64,000 nt of DNA, from positions 122,158 to 186,157 of the forward strand of contig CBDFHW010000007.1 of assembly GCA_965247815.1 (NCBI GenBank), in the 5' to 3' direction. This document shows positions 17,143-27,000 of the stretch, one piece after another. A program made the position numbers and the translations under genes. The DNA comes from CBDAQA01 sp965247815 (GTDB lineage Bacteria > Planctomycetota > Phycisphaerae > Tepidisphaerales > Tepidisphaeraceae). A model generated the notes under the pieces. That model ran no database searches and had not been told where the DNA came from. It saw only the letters and a program-made list of their open reading frames with translations. The stretch's first letter is position 1. The number at the start of each line of letters is the position of its first letter.

Positions 17143-19992
17143 ATGATCCATCGCCTTGATGTCACCACGCTCGCCCCGGTCGACCCGGCAGGCGAAATCC
17201 TTCGCCGCCAAATCGCCGAACTCGGCCTGATAGTGGGTCCGATCCGAACGTCCCGCGTTTTCCTGATCGACACCGACGTACCGCTCGACCGCCTGGAACC
17301 TGCCGCCCGGCAGTTGCTCGTCGACCCCGTCATCGAGACCGGGCAGTTCATTCGAAATCCGTCGACCGCGACCACCACGAGCTTGATCGAAGTGCACCTT
17401 AAGCCCGGCGTGATGGACCCCGTCGCCAGTTCCACGGAGATGGCGCTGCATGACCTTGGAGTTGCCATCAACGGAATCCGTACTGGCCGGGCGTTGGTCA
17501 TCGAGGGGGCCATCGGAAAGAAACAGCTGCAGTTGATCGCCGGTCGCGTGCTCGCGAACGGCGTGATCGAGTCCGTCCATTTCGAGACCTTTCTGCCGAC
17601 CAGATTCGAAGCCGGTCACGAGTACAAATATCAGCTTCGCCGGGTGACGCTTCGCGGCATGGACGACGCCGGGCTGACAAAGCTCAGCCGGGATGGACAC
17701 TTGTTTCTGTCATTGGCCGAGATGAAAGCGGTGCAGAACTATTTTCGCGAGCAGGACCGCGAACCGACCGACATCGAGCTCGAAACGCTGGCCCAGACCT
17801 GGAGCGAGCATTGTGTGCACAAAACGCTCAAGAGCGCCGTGCAGGTCGAGGTCAAAGACGAGACCGGAACGGTCGTCGATCGCCGGGCGTATTCGAACCT
17901 GATTAAAGAGACGATCTTCGGCAGCACGATGCAGCTGATGAAACGCGACGCCGACGCCCCCTTCTGCCTGTCGGTCTTTTCGGACAACGCCGGGGTGATC
18001 GCGTTCGACGAAACCGATGCCGTCTGTTTCAAAGCCGAGACCCACAATCACCCCAGCGCGATCGAGCCGTACGGCGGCAGCGCCACCGGCGTGGGTGGCG
18101 TGATTCGCGACATCCTGGGCACCGGCCTGGGCGCGAAACCAATCGCCAATACCGATGTGTTCTGCGTCGCGTACCCGTTCGATAAACCAGCCGGGCTGTC
18201 GGCCCCCGACCCCCTGCCGCGCGGCGTCATCCACCCAAAGCGTGTGTTGCAGCAAATCGTCGCGGGGGTTCGCGATTATGGAAATCGGATGGGGATTCCC
18301 ACGGTCAACGGCGCGGTCTATTTCGACAACCGGTATATCGGGAATCCTCTGGTCTTCTGCGGGTGCGTCGGCGTGATTCCCCGCGACAAAATCGCCAAGG
18401 AAACACGCAGCGGCGACGCAATCATCGTCGTCGGCGGGCGCACCGGTCGCGACGGAATCCACGGCGCGACTTTCTCGTCGGCCGAACTGACCGACACGCA
18501 CGCCGACGAATTCTCGCACGCGGTTCAGATCGGAAACGCCATCACCGAGAAGAAGGTGGCAGACGTCATCCTGCAGGCCCGTGACCTAAATCTGTTCAGC
18601 GCGGTAACCGATTGCGGTGCCGGCGGCTTGAGCAGCGCGATCGGAGAGATGGGCGAAAAAACCGGTGCGCTCGTGAATTTGGAAAAGGTGCCGCTGAAGT
18701 ACGCCGGACTTCGATACGACGAGATCTGGATCAGTGAAGCGCAGGAACGAATCGTGCTGTCGGTCCCGCCGGACCGGGTCGAACAGTTATTAAAACTAGC
18801 TGCGGGCGAGGACGTGGAAGCGACTGACATCGGCACGTTCGGCACGCCGAACCGCGAGCTGATTCTGAACTTTCACGGCCAGGAAGTCGGCCGCATTTCG
18901 ATGCACTTCATGCACGACGGCATCCCCATGCCCACGCGGAAGGCGACCGTCTTCCAACAGCCGAAGGCAAGCCCGGCTACGGAGACGGCGACCGGAACCT
19001 GCCATGATTTCAAGCAACGGTTGCTGGAGTCGCTCGCCCACCCGAACGTCGCCAGTAAGCACTGGATCATTCGGCAGTACGACCACGAAGTGCAGGGCGG
19101 TTCGGTGGTCAAACCGCTGATCGGCCCGATGCAGATCGGGCCCTCCGACGCGGCGGTCGTGCGCCCCAAACTCAGCAGCCATCGCGGGGTGGCGATCGGT
19201 TGCGGGCTCGTCCCGCACGTGTCCGACCCTTACGACATGGCCATCGCGTCGATCGACGAGGCGATCCGCAACGTCGTCTGCGTCGGTGCGGATTACAACC
19301 GAATCGCGATCCTGGATAATTTCTGCTGGCCCAGCGTCGAAGACGACGTCACGATGGGCACGCTGGTCCGCGCCTGCGAAGCGTGCCGGGACGCGGCGCT
19401 GGCGTTCGGCATCCCCTTCATCAGCGGCAAAGATTCGCTTCACAACCAGTTCACCAATCAGGAGACCGGCGAGGTCATTCGCATTCCCCCGACATTGCTG
19501 ATCAGCGCGATCGCAATCGTCGAAGACGGTCGCCGGTGTGTGACGATGGACTTGAAGCATCGCACCGGGAGGGTCTGTCTGGTTTCAGCAAAGGATGCGA
19601 AAGACCTGCAGTCGCTGGCGGCGACGCACCGACAGATGTCCAAGGCGATCGCCTCGGGGGACATCGTCGCCTGTCACGACGTAAGCGACGGCGGGCTGGC
19701 CGTCGCGGCGGCGGAAATGTGCATCGCGTCGGGGCTGGGAATGATTATCGGCGAGCAACTTCTGGCCGGTGAAAGTGCGTTCGTCGAGAAACCCGGTCGA
19801 TACTTGGTCGAACTCCGTGATCGACTGCAGGCCGACGATCTGCGAAAGCACTTCGAAGGCAACACCGAAGTCGCCGAGTTCGGGCTGGTCCAGCACCTTC
19901 GCAAGTTCATGGTCACCTCGACCCGGCAGCGGGTCGAAGAGATCTCGATCGGCGAATTGACCTCGGCATGGCGGGGCACGCTGGACTGGTGA
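17143..19992 (+). CDS. purL: Phosphoribosylformylglycinamidine synthase with fused PurS-like N-terminus
   Basis: 949-residue FGAM synthase, the fourth step of purine synthesis. Residues 1 to about 165 look like PurS-type beta-alpha-beta modules (LIEVHLKPGVMDPVASS is typical). The PurL body follows: SEHCVHK near 222, HNHPSAIEPYGGSATGVGG from about 301, the second ATP half with CGAGGLSSAIGEMGEKTGA, and FISGKDSLHNQF near 760. The C-terminal glutaminase domain found in the 1,300-residue gamma-proteobacterial enzyme is absent, so a separate PurQ must exist elsewhere. No ribosome-binding site is clear at the ATG. It ends four bases from the convergent zinc-finger gene. Confidence 0.95.
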   Translation: MIHRLDVTTLAPVDPAGEILRRQIAELGLIVGPIRTSRVFLIDTDVPLDRLEPAARQLLVDPVIETGQFIRNPSTATTTSLIEVHLKPGVMDPVASSTEMALHDLGVAINGIRTGRALVIEGAIGKKQLQLIAGRVLANGVIESVHFETFLPTRFEAGHEYKYQLRRVTLRGMDDAGLTKLSRDGHLFLSLAEMKAVQNYFREQDREPTDIELETLAQTWSEHCVHKTLKSAVQVEVKDETGTVVDRRAYSNLIKETIFGSTMQLMKRDADAPFCLSVFSDNAGVIAFDETDAVCFKAETHNHPSAIEPYGGSATGVGGVIRDILGTGLGAKPIANTDVFCVAYPFDKPAGLSAPDPLPRGVIHPKRVLQQIVAGVRDYGNRMGIPTVNGAVYFDNRYIGNPLVFCGCVGVIPRDKIAKETRSGDAIIVVGGRTGRDGIHGATFSSAELTDTHADEFSHAVQIGNAITEKKVADVILQARDLNLFSAVTDCGAGGLSSAIGEMGEKTGALVNLEKVPLKYAGLRYDEIWISEAQERIVLSVPPDRVEQLLKLAAGEDVEATDIGTFGTPNRELILNFHGQEVGRISMHFMHDGIPMPTRKATVFQQPKASPATETATGTCHDFKQRLLESLAHPNVASKHWIIRQYDHEVQGGSVVKPLIGPMQIGPSDAAVVRPKLSSHRGVAIGCGLVPHVSDPYDMAIASIDEAIRNVVCVGADYNRIAILDNFCWPSVEDDVTMGTLVRACEACRDAALAFGIPFISGKDSLHNQFTNQETGEVIRIPPTLLISAIAIVEDGRRCVTMDLKHRTGRVCLVSAKDAKDLQSLAATHRQMSKAIASGDIVACHDVSDGGLAVAAAEMCIASGLGMIIGEQLLAGESAFVEKPGRYLVELRDRLQADDLRKHFEGNTEVAEFGLVQHLRKFMVTSTRQRVEEISIGELTSAWRGTLDW

Positions 19993-19995
19993 TCA

Positions 19996-20196
19996 TCAGT
20001 CCGTCGGTGCAAAGCCATTTCGATTGATCGGACTCGCCTGACTGAGCTCGACACTGCTGAAATCGACCTTGCGCGGATGTTTTTTCGCACATTCGATACA
20101 GGTCGTCACACCCGGCAACGCCGCGAGCCGGGCCGCGGCAATCGGCGTGTTACACAGGGCACATTTTCTGTCGGATTTTTTATCAGAAGAACTCAT
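19996..20196 (-). CDS. Small DksA/TraR-type zinc-finger protein
   Basis: 66-residue protein with a four-cysteine zinc finger: CALC (residues 12-15) and CIEC (33-36). The linking sequence AAARLAALPGVTTCIECAKKH matches the DksA/TraR zinc-finger block, but the coiled coil that DksA inserts into the RNA polymerase secondary channel is missing. It is therefore a finger-only protein; such proteins are widespread and of unknown role. The gene lies 96 bases downstream of the 747-residue secreted enzyme on the same strand and is convergent with purL. Confidence 0.75.
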   Translation of the reverse strand: MSSSDKKSDRKCALCNTPIAAARLAALPGVTTCIECAKKHPRKVDFSSVELSQASPINRNGFAPTD

Positions 20197-20292
20197 AACA
20201 TTGACTCCGTATCGACGACAAAATGCGTCACAATTTCAATACGTGTCGCTGTAAGGCCGGTTCGGTCATTGGAGCGACTGAAACTAAGGTTT

Positions 20293-22536
20293 TCAGCGGC
20301 CCGTCTCGGGCGGAAATGCGTGCCGGTCGGCGTAGGTTTTCAGCAGGTTCAGTCGACGCTCCTGCGGTAACTTTTCGACCGCATCCAGATCCATGACGCC
20401 GAACGCGTCCTGAAACTGGACCATCGGATCGAGCACCGCCGCGGTGCACCAAGGCAGCCAGACGCCGACCCCCCAGCCGCGCGGTGCGGCAAGATTGGTT
20501 GCCTCGGTGAGCAACCCCGGGATCGCGTAGCCGTGCGATCCGTCGACGTCGACGACCTGCCGGGCGTCGTAATAAAGCACACGCGCCATCGCGGTCGCGT
20601 GCGGGTCGTGGGTGTACAGCCCGAGCCGGTAATACGCGAACGGGGCGAACGCCAGAAACACGTCCGCGCCCGAATGGCCGGTCGCGATAAGACTGAACCC
20701 GGCGGTTGTTTTCATCGCCGGCAGCGAAACCTTCGGGTCGCCTGCAGGGATCGGGACGTTCCAGCAGTAGTTCCAGGTTTCGGTGAAGGTCCCGGCCTTA
20801 GTCGCTGCGGCGAGCCAGGCTTTGTCACCGGTCGCTTCGTACAAAGACAGAAATGCATCGAGCGCGATCCAGCCGGCTTCTTTATCTTTCACGTCGGCGT
20901 TGTCGGCAGTGCCGCCAAAATAATTAGCACGATCGCCGATGTCCTGCACGGCAAATGTGCCGGCGGTTCTGGAAGCCGCGAGATATCGATCGTCCCCGGT
21001 CGCATTGAACAGGTCGATCAGAAATCGAATCGGGTGGGTCGCGGCTGATTTGCTGGGGTCGAGGGTCTTCCCGTCAAAGTCGTACTGTCGGCAGAATGAC
21101 CCGTCGGAATTCTGGTGCGCGAGCAGCCAGTTTCCGTACGCCCGGCATGCCGAAAGCCACTCGGGTTTGTCGCGGCGGTTCAACTTCATCCGCCGCCACG
21201 CCTGCAGCATTCCTTCCATGCCGTCGGTGGCGATCCTTGTAAACGTCTTGTAGTCACGCCAGTGTGGATTTGGTTTCGTGTCGTACCACGTCCGCGGGAG
21301 CCCCTCGGGGGTCATCGCGTGCCCGGCCCAGAAATCGACGATGCGTTCGCCTTTACCGACCAATGAAGCATCGTTCCGAGCGAACCCCGCGGTGATCAGG
21401 TGATACGCGCACGGAATCTGCTCGCCGACGAACCCCATCTGCATGCTGACGTCGCGGATCTTCCCGTCGGGAATACTGACGGCAAACGGCAGTCCCGGGA
21501 TGCCTTTGTAATCGGCTGCGAAATGATTCAGCAGATCGATGCTGTTGGCATACACGCGGTCGGCGGAGACGGGAACAATCGGCGGAGGCATCGCTTCGAA
21601 CGCGGTCCGCCAGCTGTCGCGCATCAGCGCATCAAAATCGGTTCGGGAACAGACGCGAATCAACAGCTTGTAAGATTGTGAAAAATTTCGAGCGACCGGA
21701 TGAAACCGTTCCGACCGGCGGCGAAATCTGCGATTCTGTACGACCCGGGTCTGGTCTCCTTCGGCGCCGGGGAAAGCAAAAACCACGGCCAGACCGGAAT
21801 CACGACGCAGGCCCAGCGAGCCAAACTGCATCCGCCCGTCGGTCACGCTGTCGGGTGTGAACTCTTCGGGAAACGTTGCGCCGTCCGGTTCGAGATGAAC
21901 CAGCGTAACGGATAAGCCCGATGACCTTTCGCGGAACGCCGCCAACGGCAACGGCAACCGATCTTCACGAAAAAGGTAGTCGTGTTGCCGAGGGTCGGAA
22001 AGCAACCCTGAACGGGGAACGTGCGAGTTGTCGTAATACCAAATGCCCGGAACGAACGGCTCGATCTCCGACAATTCCTTCGCGCGTCCGGCTTCGACCG
22101 CAAATTCAGTGCGGAAACCTTTGTCGTCGGCCTTGGCGGTAATCACGGCAGCGCGACGCGCGAGCCGAATGCTGCCGTCGGCTTGACCGGCAGTATAGAT
22201 GTCCGAAAAGCGAATGAGGGACCCGCCGGGCAGCGTCACGTCACCCGAGCCGTGAAGCTGGTTGCCTTCGGTCGTCGCAGCGCTGTACCGACCGGCGACC
22301 TGATGGATCGAGCCATTCGCGTCGAGAACCGCCATGGCGATCGGGGCTTTGACGACAGCGAGCGTTTCGGCTGCTTTGATGATCCGGATCGGCTCGTTCG
22401 ACGCGATCGAGAGCGTCAGCGGCCCGCAACTCAGTTCCGCCGCAGAACAGCTCGGGTTGGAATGTAAGTGCAGGGCGAACGCGATGACGACTGCGGCGAA
22501 GAATGTTCGACCGGTGCTATTTTGAAACTTCAGCAT
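20293..22536 (-). CDS. Secreted alpha/alpha-barrel glycosidase-like protein
   Basis: 747 residues from the ATG at 22536, which gives a good signal peptide (cut near SNPSCSA). The N-terminal 300 residues are beta-rich. The C-terminal half has the repeating helical hairpins of an (alpha/alpha)6 barrel, seen in blocks such as DGMEGMLQAWRRMKLN, ACRAYGNWLLAHQNSDGSF, RYLAASRTAGTFAVQD and WIALDAFLSLYEATGDKAW. These resemble GH105/GH88/GH127-like enzymes and unclassified glycosidases, with acidic residues in the hairpin loops. I cannot name a family or substrate. The start overlaps the end of the nucleotidyltransferase remnant by 20 bases, so it belongs to the polysaccharide locus operon. Confidence 0.75.
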   Translation of the reverse strand: MLKFQNSTGRTFFAAVVIAFALHLHSNPSCSAAELSCGPLTLSIASNEPIRIIKAAETLAVVKAPIAMAVLDANGSIHQVAGRYSAATTEGNQLHGSGDVTLPGGSLIRFSDIYTAGQADGSIRLARRAAVITAKADDKGFRTEFAVEAGRAKELSEIEPFVPGIWYYDNSHVPRSGLLSDPRQHDYLFREDRLPLPLAAFRERSSGLSVTLVHLEPDGATFPEEFTPDSVTDGRMQFGSLGLRRDSGLAVVFAFPGAEGDQTRVVQNRRFRRRSERFHPVARNFSQSYKLLIRVCSRTDFDALMRDSWRTAFEAMPPPIVPVSADRVYANSIDLLNHFAADYKGIPGLPFAVSIPDGKIRDVSMQMGFVGEQIPCAYHLITAGFARNDASLVGKGERIVDFWAGHAMTPEGLPRTWYDTKPNPHWRDYKTFTRIATDGMEGMLQAWRRMKLNRRDKPEWLSACRAYGNWLLAHQNSDGSFCRQYDFDGKTLDPSKSAATHPIRFLIDLFNATGDDRYLAASRTAGTFAVQDIGDRANYFGGTADNADVKDKEAGWIALDAFLSLYEATGDKAWLAAATKAGTFTETWNYCWNVPIPAGDPKVSLPAMKTTAGFSLIATGHSGADVFLAFAPFAYYRLGLYTHDPHATAMARVLYYDARQVVDVDGSHGYAIPGLLTEATNLAAPRGWGVGVWLPWCTAAVLDPMVQFQDAFGVMDLDAVEKLPQERRLNLLKTYADRHAFPPETGR

Positions 22537-22922
22537 CGACGTGCAGCGCTGCCCGGCGTCTTTCGAACTCTTCGGTGGCACGTTCAAAGTCGTCCTTGTT
22601 TCCAATATCGAGCCAGAATTCGTCGGTCGGGGGCGCAGCCACGGTTTCACCCGCGTCTATCAGCCGTAACACCAGGGTCGGAAAATCGAGCGGCTCGTCC
22701 GGGTTCATGTGCCGCACCACGCGCGGTTCGTACACGTAGATACCCGTGCTGGCGGGAAACTGTTTAACGGGCTTTTCGTCGTACCCGATGACGTGCTTCT
22801 GGTCGTCGATGAGCAGCACGCCGGGTTCGATCTTGATCTTCTTCTGCGTCACCGCGATGGCGAGCGCGCCCCGCTTTGGCGGCGCGTTTCGACCGGCCTG
22901 GCGTAGTCGATGGTGGTGAGAC
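22517..22922 (-). pseudogene. C-terminal half of a sugar nucleotidyltransferase, fused to a GT4 gene
   Basis: The reading TTIDYARPVETRRQSGA then LAIAVTQKKIKIEPG, then YDEKPVKQFPASTGIYVYEP and FWLDIGNKDDFERA, is the second half of an NDP-sugar pyrophosphorylase of the RfbA/RmlA-like or mannose-1-phosphate guanylyltransferase-like group. The N-terminal half, with the GGxGTRL nucleotide signature, is absent. At about 22920 the sequence passes straight into the GT4 gene. A missing base near 22868 also shifts the frame. Read alone, the intact frame gives 111 residues from a GTG at 22852. It cannot be active as it stands. The cause is an internal deletion or a misassembly. Confidence 0.75.
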
Positions 22923-23814
22923 GGGTCGGCCCCGCATCATTGCTTCGAGCGCCGTCAGCGGCAGGCTTTGTTTCAACGACGGGACTGCGACGACGTCCAT
23001 CGCCGACAGATATCGCATCGCGTCGGGCACAAATCCAGTGAAGGTGACGTCCGATTCGACCTTTAATTCGGTCGCGAACAGCCGGCAGTTTTCCTGGTCG
23101 GGGCCCGCTCCGACGACGACCAACCGGACTGCCGCGCCGCCCCGCCAGGCTGACTCTATGGCTCTGAGCAGATAAGACTGCCGTCTGCCCGGGTGCACCC
23201 GGCCGACCACCCCGACCGGCAGTTCACCGTTTCGGCAGCCGACTTCGTGCCGAACAGATTCGACGGCCGTTCGATCGGGTGCCAGTTCCGGGACGAGGAC
23301 CGCGTTCGGAATCAGCACCACACGTTTTTTTAGCGCCCGCGGCATGTGCCTCGTCACGGGTCGCGGTCGAGCCGACGACCACCACGTCGGCCTTGCCGAT
23401 CAACCAGCGGTCGATCGTTTCGTAAGCGCGGTACCGGGCCGTGTGCGTGTGTCCGAGCCAGCCGTGCACGTGTGCGACCCAGGTCACACGTGTGGTCCGG
23501 GTCATCAAATAAGCGGAAAGGTTTGCACGCATGTCGTGCGTATGGATCAGTTGAACGCTGCGACGTCGAACGATTTCCCGCACCCGCCCTGCCGGACGCC
23601 GACCACCCAAAAGACCCGCCCACTCGATTTGTTCGACCGGCGTTTCGGGTGTCGACCCATCCAGCAGCGCCGATGCAGGAGACCCGGGCTTCTGCAGCAA
23701 GGCTAATGTGACCTGATACCGGGCCCGATTCATTGCCGACAGCTGGGTGCTGACCATCGGCTGCCCGCCGTCGGCGCGGTCGTAATTGCCTTTGATGAGC
23801 AGGATCTGACGCAC
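22921..23814 (-). pseudogene. GT4-family glycosyltransferase, frameshifted and lacking its C-terminus
   Basis: Glycosyltransferase of the GT4 (GT-B) fold. The start GTG at 23814 has GGAA nearby and gives MRQILLIKGNYDRADGGQ, typical of the N-terminal Rossmann domain. The second domain begins at VVLIPNAV, then VGVVGRVHPGRRQSYLLRA, VVVGAGPDQENC, VTFTGFVPD and LPLTALEAMMRGRPV. The gene stops making sense there, about 100 residues short, and joins the nucleotidyltransferase remnant. A run of seven A (23323-23335 region) instead of six shifts the frame once. Part of the surface polysaccharide locus. Confidence 0.75.
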
Positions 23815-23954
23815 GACGATTCCGGTCTGTGAAGAAATTCGTAAACGAAAGCCCCCGCCGGTAGTAACGCCGTTCAGTCGCAAAGATTGCAGCAGGCTGT
23901 AATCTTTGAGGCGAAGTATGAATTGGTACGCAGTTCGAGCGGCTGATATTAGGC

Positions 23955-24035
23955 CCGAACGGCGTCGACGCGGATCGAGGGTACCGTCGAAGGGTCGCCT
24001 TCCAGATACGGGGTCCACGGGTCGAAGGTCAGCGG
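23955..24035 (-). pseudogene. Possible C-terminal tail of a lost gene
   Basis: On the minus strand, a 26-residue stretch ending at a TAA at 23955-23957 reads VPLTFDPWTPYLEGDPSTV followed by PSIRVDAVRA, which has the look of a real protein C-terminus. Its upstream continuation would run into the start of the beta-galactosidase gene on the other strand and meets a stop there. It may be the tail of a polysaccharide-locus gene whose body is gone. The evidence is only its composition. Confidence 0.25.
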
Positions 24036-24049
24036 CACGGAAGGAAACG

Positions 24050-27000
24050 ATGAAGGTCGAACATAACCAACTTTTCACTCTTTCAGCGGCTTTGGCAATC
24101 TGGTCTCTCTGTGCGACCGGCCGAGCCGCCGTTCCGGTGCCGCTGCAGACCCCCGGTCGACCTGTCGACGTTGCCAAATTGCGACTCGACAACCCGGCGG
24201 TCGTGTCGACCAACGGCACTTGGCGTTTCGCGCTCACGCACGGCGAAATGGTCGACGGTCATTTCGTTTCGCAGTCGACTTCCGCGTCTTCGTCCCAGAA
24301 ACCCAGCCGACTGGCGATCGATGGCGATGCGAAAACCAACTGGTGCGCCAGCAATGGGGACTTCCCGCAATGGTGGGAGATCAACCTCGGCACGACCGAA
24401 TCAATTTCCGGGATAGACCTCGCCTGGGAGTTCGGTGACGGGAAGTACAAATACTCCGTGGCAGTCGGCCCGGACGACGCGCACTTGAGCAACGTAGCTG
24501 ATCAGACCACCGGGAAAGGCGACGGGCGTGTCGAGTGGCCGGCGAAGCAGGGCAGGGTTCTTCGAGTGACGGTGACAGACGCGGTCGGTGCCGACGGCTC
24601 CGCGAAATGGGCGGCAATTCGAGAGGCCTCGATCACTGTGGTTCGCGAAGGCAAGGCTTTGAAATGGACGCCCACCACCAGCCCCACCACGATTCCGATC
24701 GATGACGCGTTCGCGGCACCAGGCTACGACGATGCCGACTGGCACGACATGCCGGTCCCCAGCAACTGGGAGGTGCTCGGGTATTCGCAGCCGACTTATT
24801 TCGGGCCCGACAGTGCGGTCGGGCTCTATCGTCGGACGCTCGACGTGCCCGCGTCGTTCGCGAACAAGCAGGTGCTTTGGCATTTCGACGGCGTCACCGA
24901 TAGCGCAGAAGTCTGGGTCAACGGCCAACGCGTCGGGTACCACGAAGGCGGTTTCACCGCATTCGACATTGATCTGACCCGCGCGATAAAGCCCGGAGAA
25001 CAGAATCTGCTCGCCGTCCGCGTCTGCAAAACCACACCGACGGTCGACCTGGACACCGGCGATTATTGGCTGCTGGGTGGAATCCACCGTGAAAGTTATC
25101 TGCTCGCGGTCCCGACCACGCACATCGACGATGTGACGGTCGTTACAAAACTCGATCAGACGTATAAAGATGCGAGGCTCGGGGCGACCGTAAAAGTTCT
25201 TGGCAAGCCCGGCGAGGCGTTCCTGCTAACCGGGACCGTGGTCGGTGCCGACGGAAAGCCCGTCGACGTCCCCCCGATCAACTTCGGTCGCGACATTGAT
25301 ACCGACGGGTCGGCAACCATCGGGATGGAAATTCCGGTCGCAGCGCCGAAGCTCTGGTCGGCGGAAAAACCGAATCTGTATTACCTGATGCTGCAGCTGA
25401 AGACCGGCGACACGATTCAGGAAACGGTCCAGCAACGATTCGGTTTTCGAACCGTCGAAATCAAAGACGGCGTTCTGCTGTGGAACGGCGTCGCGATCAA
25501 ATGCACAGGCACTTGTCGCCACGAGGAATGGTCGGCCCTCGGTCACGCGTTGACCGAACACGAATGGCAGACCGATGTGTCGATGATGAAAGCGGCGAAC
25601 ATCAATGCCGTCCGCACGAGCCATTACAACCATGCCGAGCGGTTCCTCGAGTTGTGCGACGAAAAAGGGCTGTACGTCCTCGACGAGATCCCCGCCTGCT
25701 GGGTGGACCCCAAAAACGAGAAGCTCAAAGCCGCATTCGTCCAGCACGCGGCCGAGACACTGAACCGGGACAAAAACAAGCCGTGCGTCCTCGCCTGGAG
25801 TTGTGGCAATGAAAGCGGGTGGGGTCCGGACTTTAAAGCGATGGTCGATTACGTCGCGACCACCGACCCGACCCGGCCCCGGTTCGTGTCCGAAGTTTCC
25901 AAGTCGCAGGACTCGGCGTTGAGCATCAGCGATCATCATTACCCGGGGGACAACGACCTGCGCAGGATTGCCACCCGGGAGGCGGGCCCGTCGGTCATCA
26001 CTGAAGGCCCGCACATTTTTTACAACATCCCGCATCAGGCTTACGACTACGGATTAAACGACCTGTGGGGCGCGGCGCTACAGGACCAGTGGTATCGGGT
26101 CTGGCCGAGCAAAGGGCTCTTCGGCGCGTTCATCTGGGAATGGCAGGACCAAGGCTTGGCCGACAAATTTGCGGACCGGTCGAAGGTCGATGCGAACGGG
26201 CTGAGGTCGGAAAACAGCAAGGGCATCGTCACCGGTTATCGCGTGCCCAAACCTGAGTATTACCATGTGAAAATGGTTTACAGCCCGGTGACGACCGACC
26301 AACGCGACGTGCGAACCGTAAACGACAAATGGGTCGCAGTTTTCCAGAACCGATACGCGTTCACTGATCTCTCGGAGCTCGCCTGCAAATGGCAGGCGAT
26401 GAGGACCAGTGCGGGTGACGAAGTAGTTGCCGAGTCCGAGATTCCCGTCGCGTGCCCGCCCGGGAAATCAACGGCAGTCGCATTTCCGGTGACGGCATCC
26501 GTCGATACATTGCGGGTCGCATTCACTAACCGTGACGGCGTCGAGATCTACGCGACGCGATTGCACGTGCCGGGCGGCGCAGTGCCGCAACCATCGATGC
26601 CGCTCCCGCCCGGAGCCATCCGCGTTCAAGATACCCCGGCATCGCTCGAGTTTTTCTCGAACAGTTTTTCCGTCTCGATCGACCGGAAGACCGGGCAGGT
26701 GAAGTTAAACAATGGGAAACATGCGACGTCTTTCGGACCCGCGCTGAACCTGGGTGAAGCTCGGATCGACGACGGCGATTTCCTCAACAAGAATGACGTC
26801 CCGTGGATCGGCAGCAAGAGCCCGCCGAATCTCAGCAACGTGGAAGTTTCAGGCAGCAAGGTCGGCGAAAATTGGCGCGGGACGATCACCGGGATTGTTT
26901 CGCTTGTCGAGAAACCCGACATCGCTTTAGGCGAGTTGACATGCGAACTGGTCGCGCATCCCGACGGCCAAATCGACTGGAACTACCACCTGAAGTGGAC

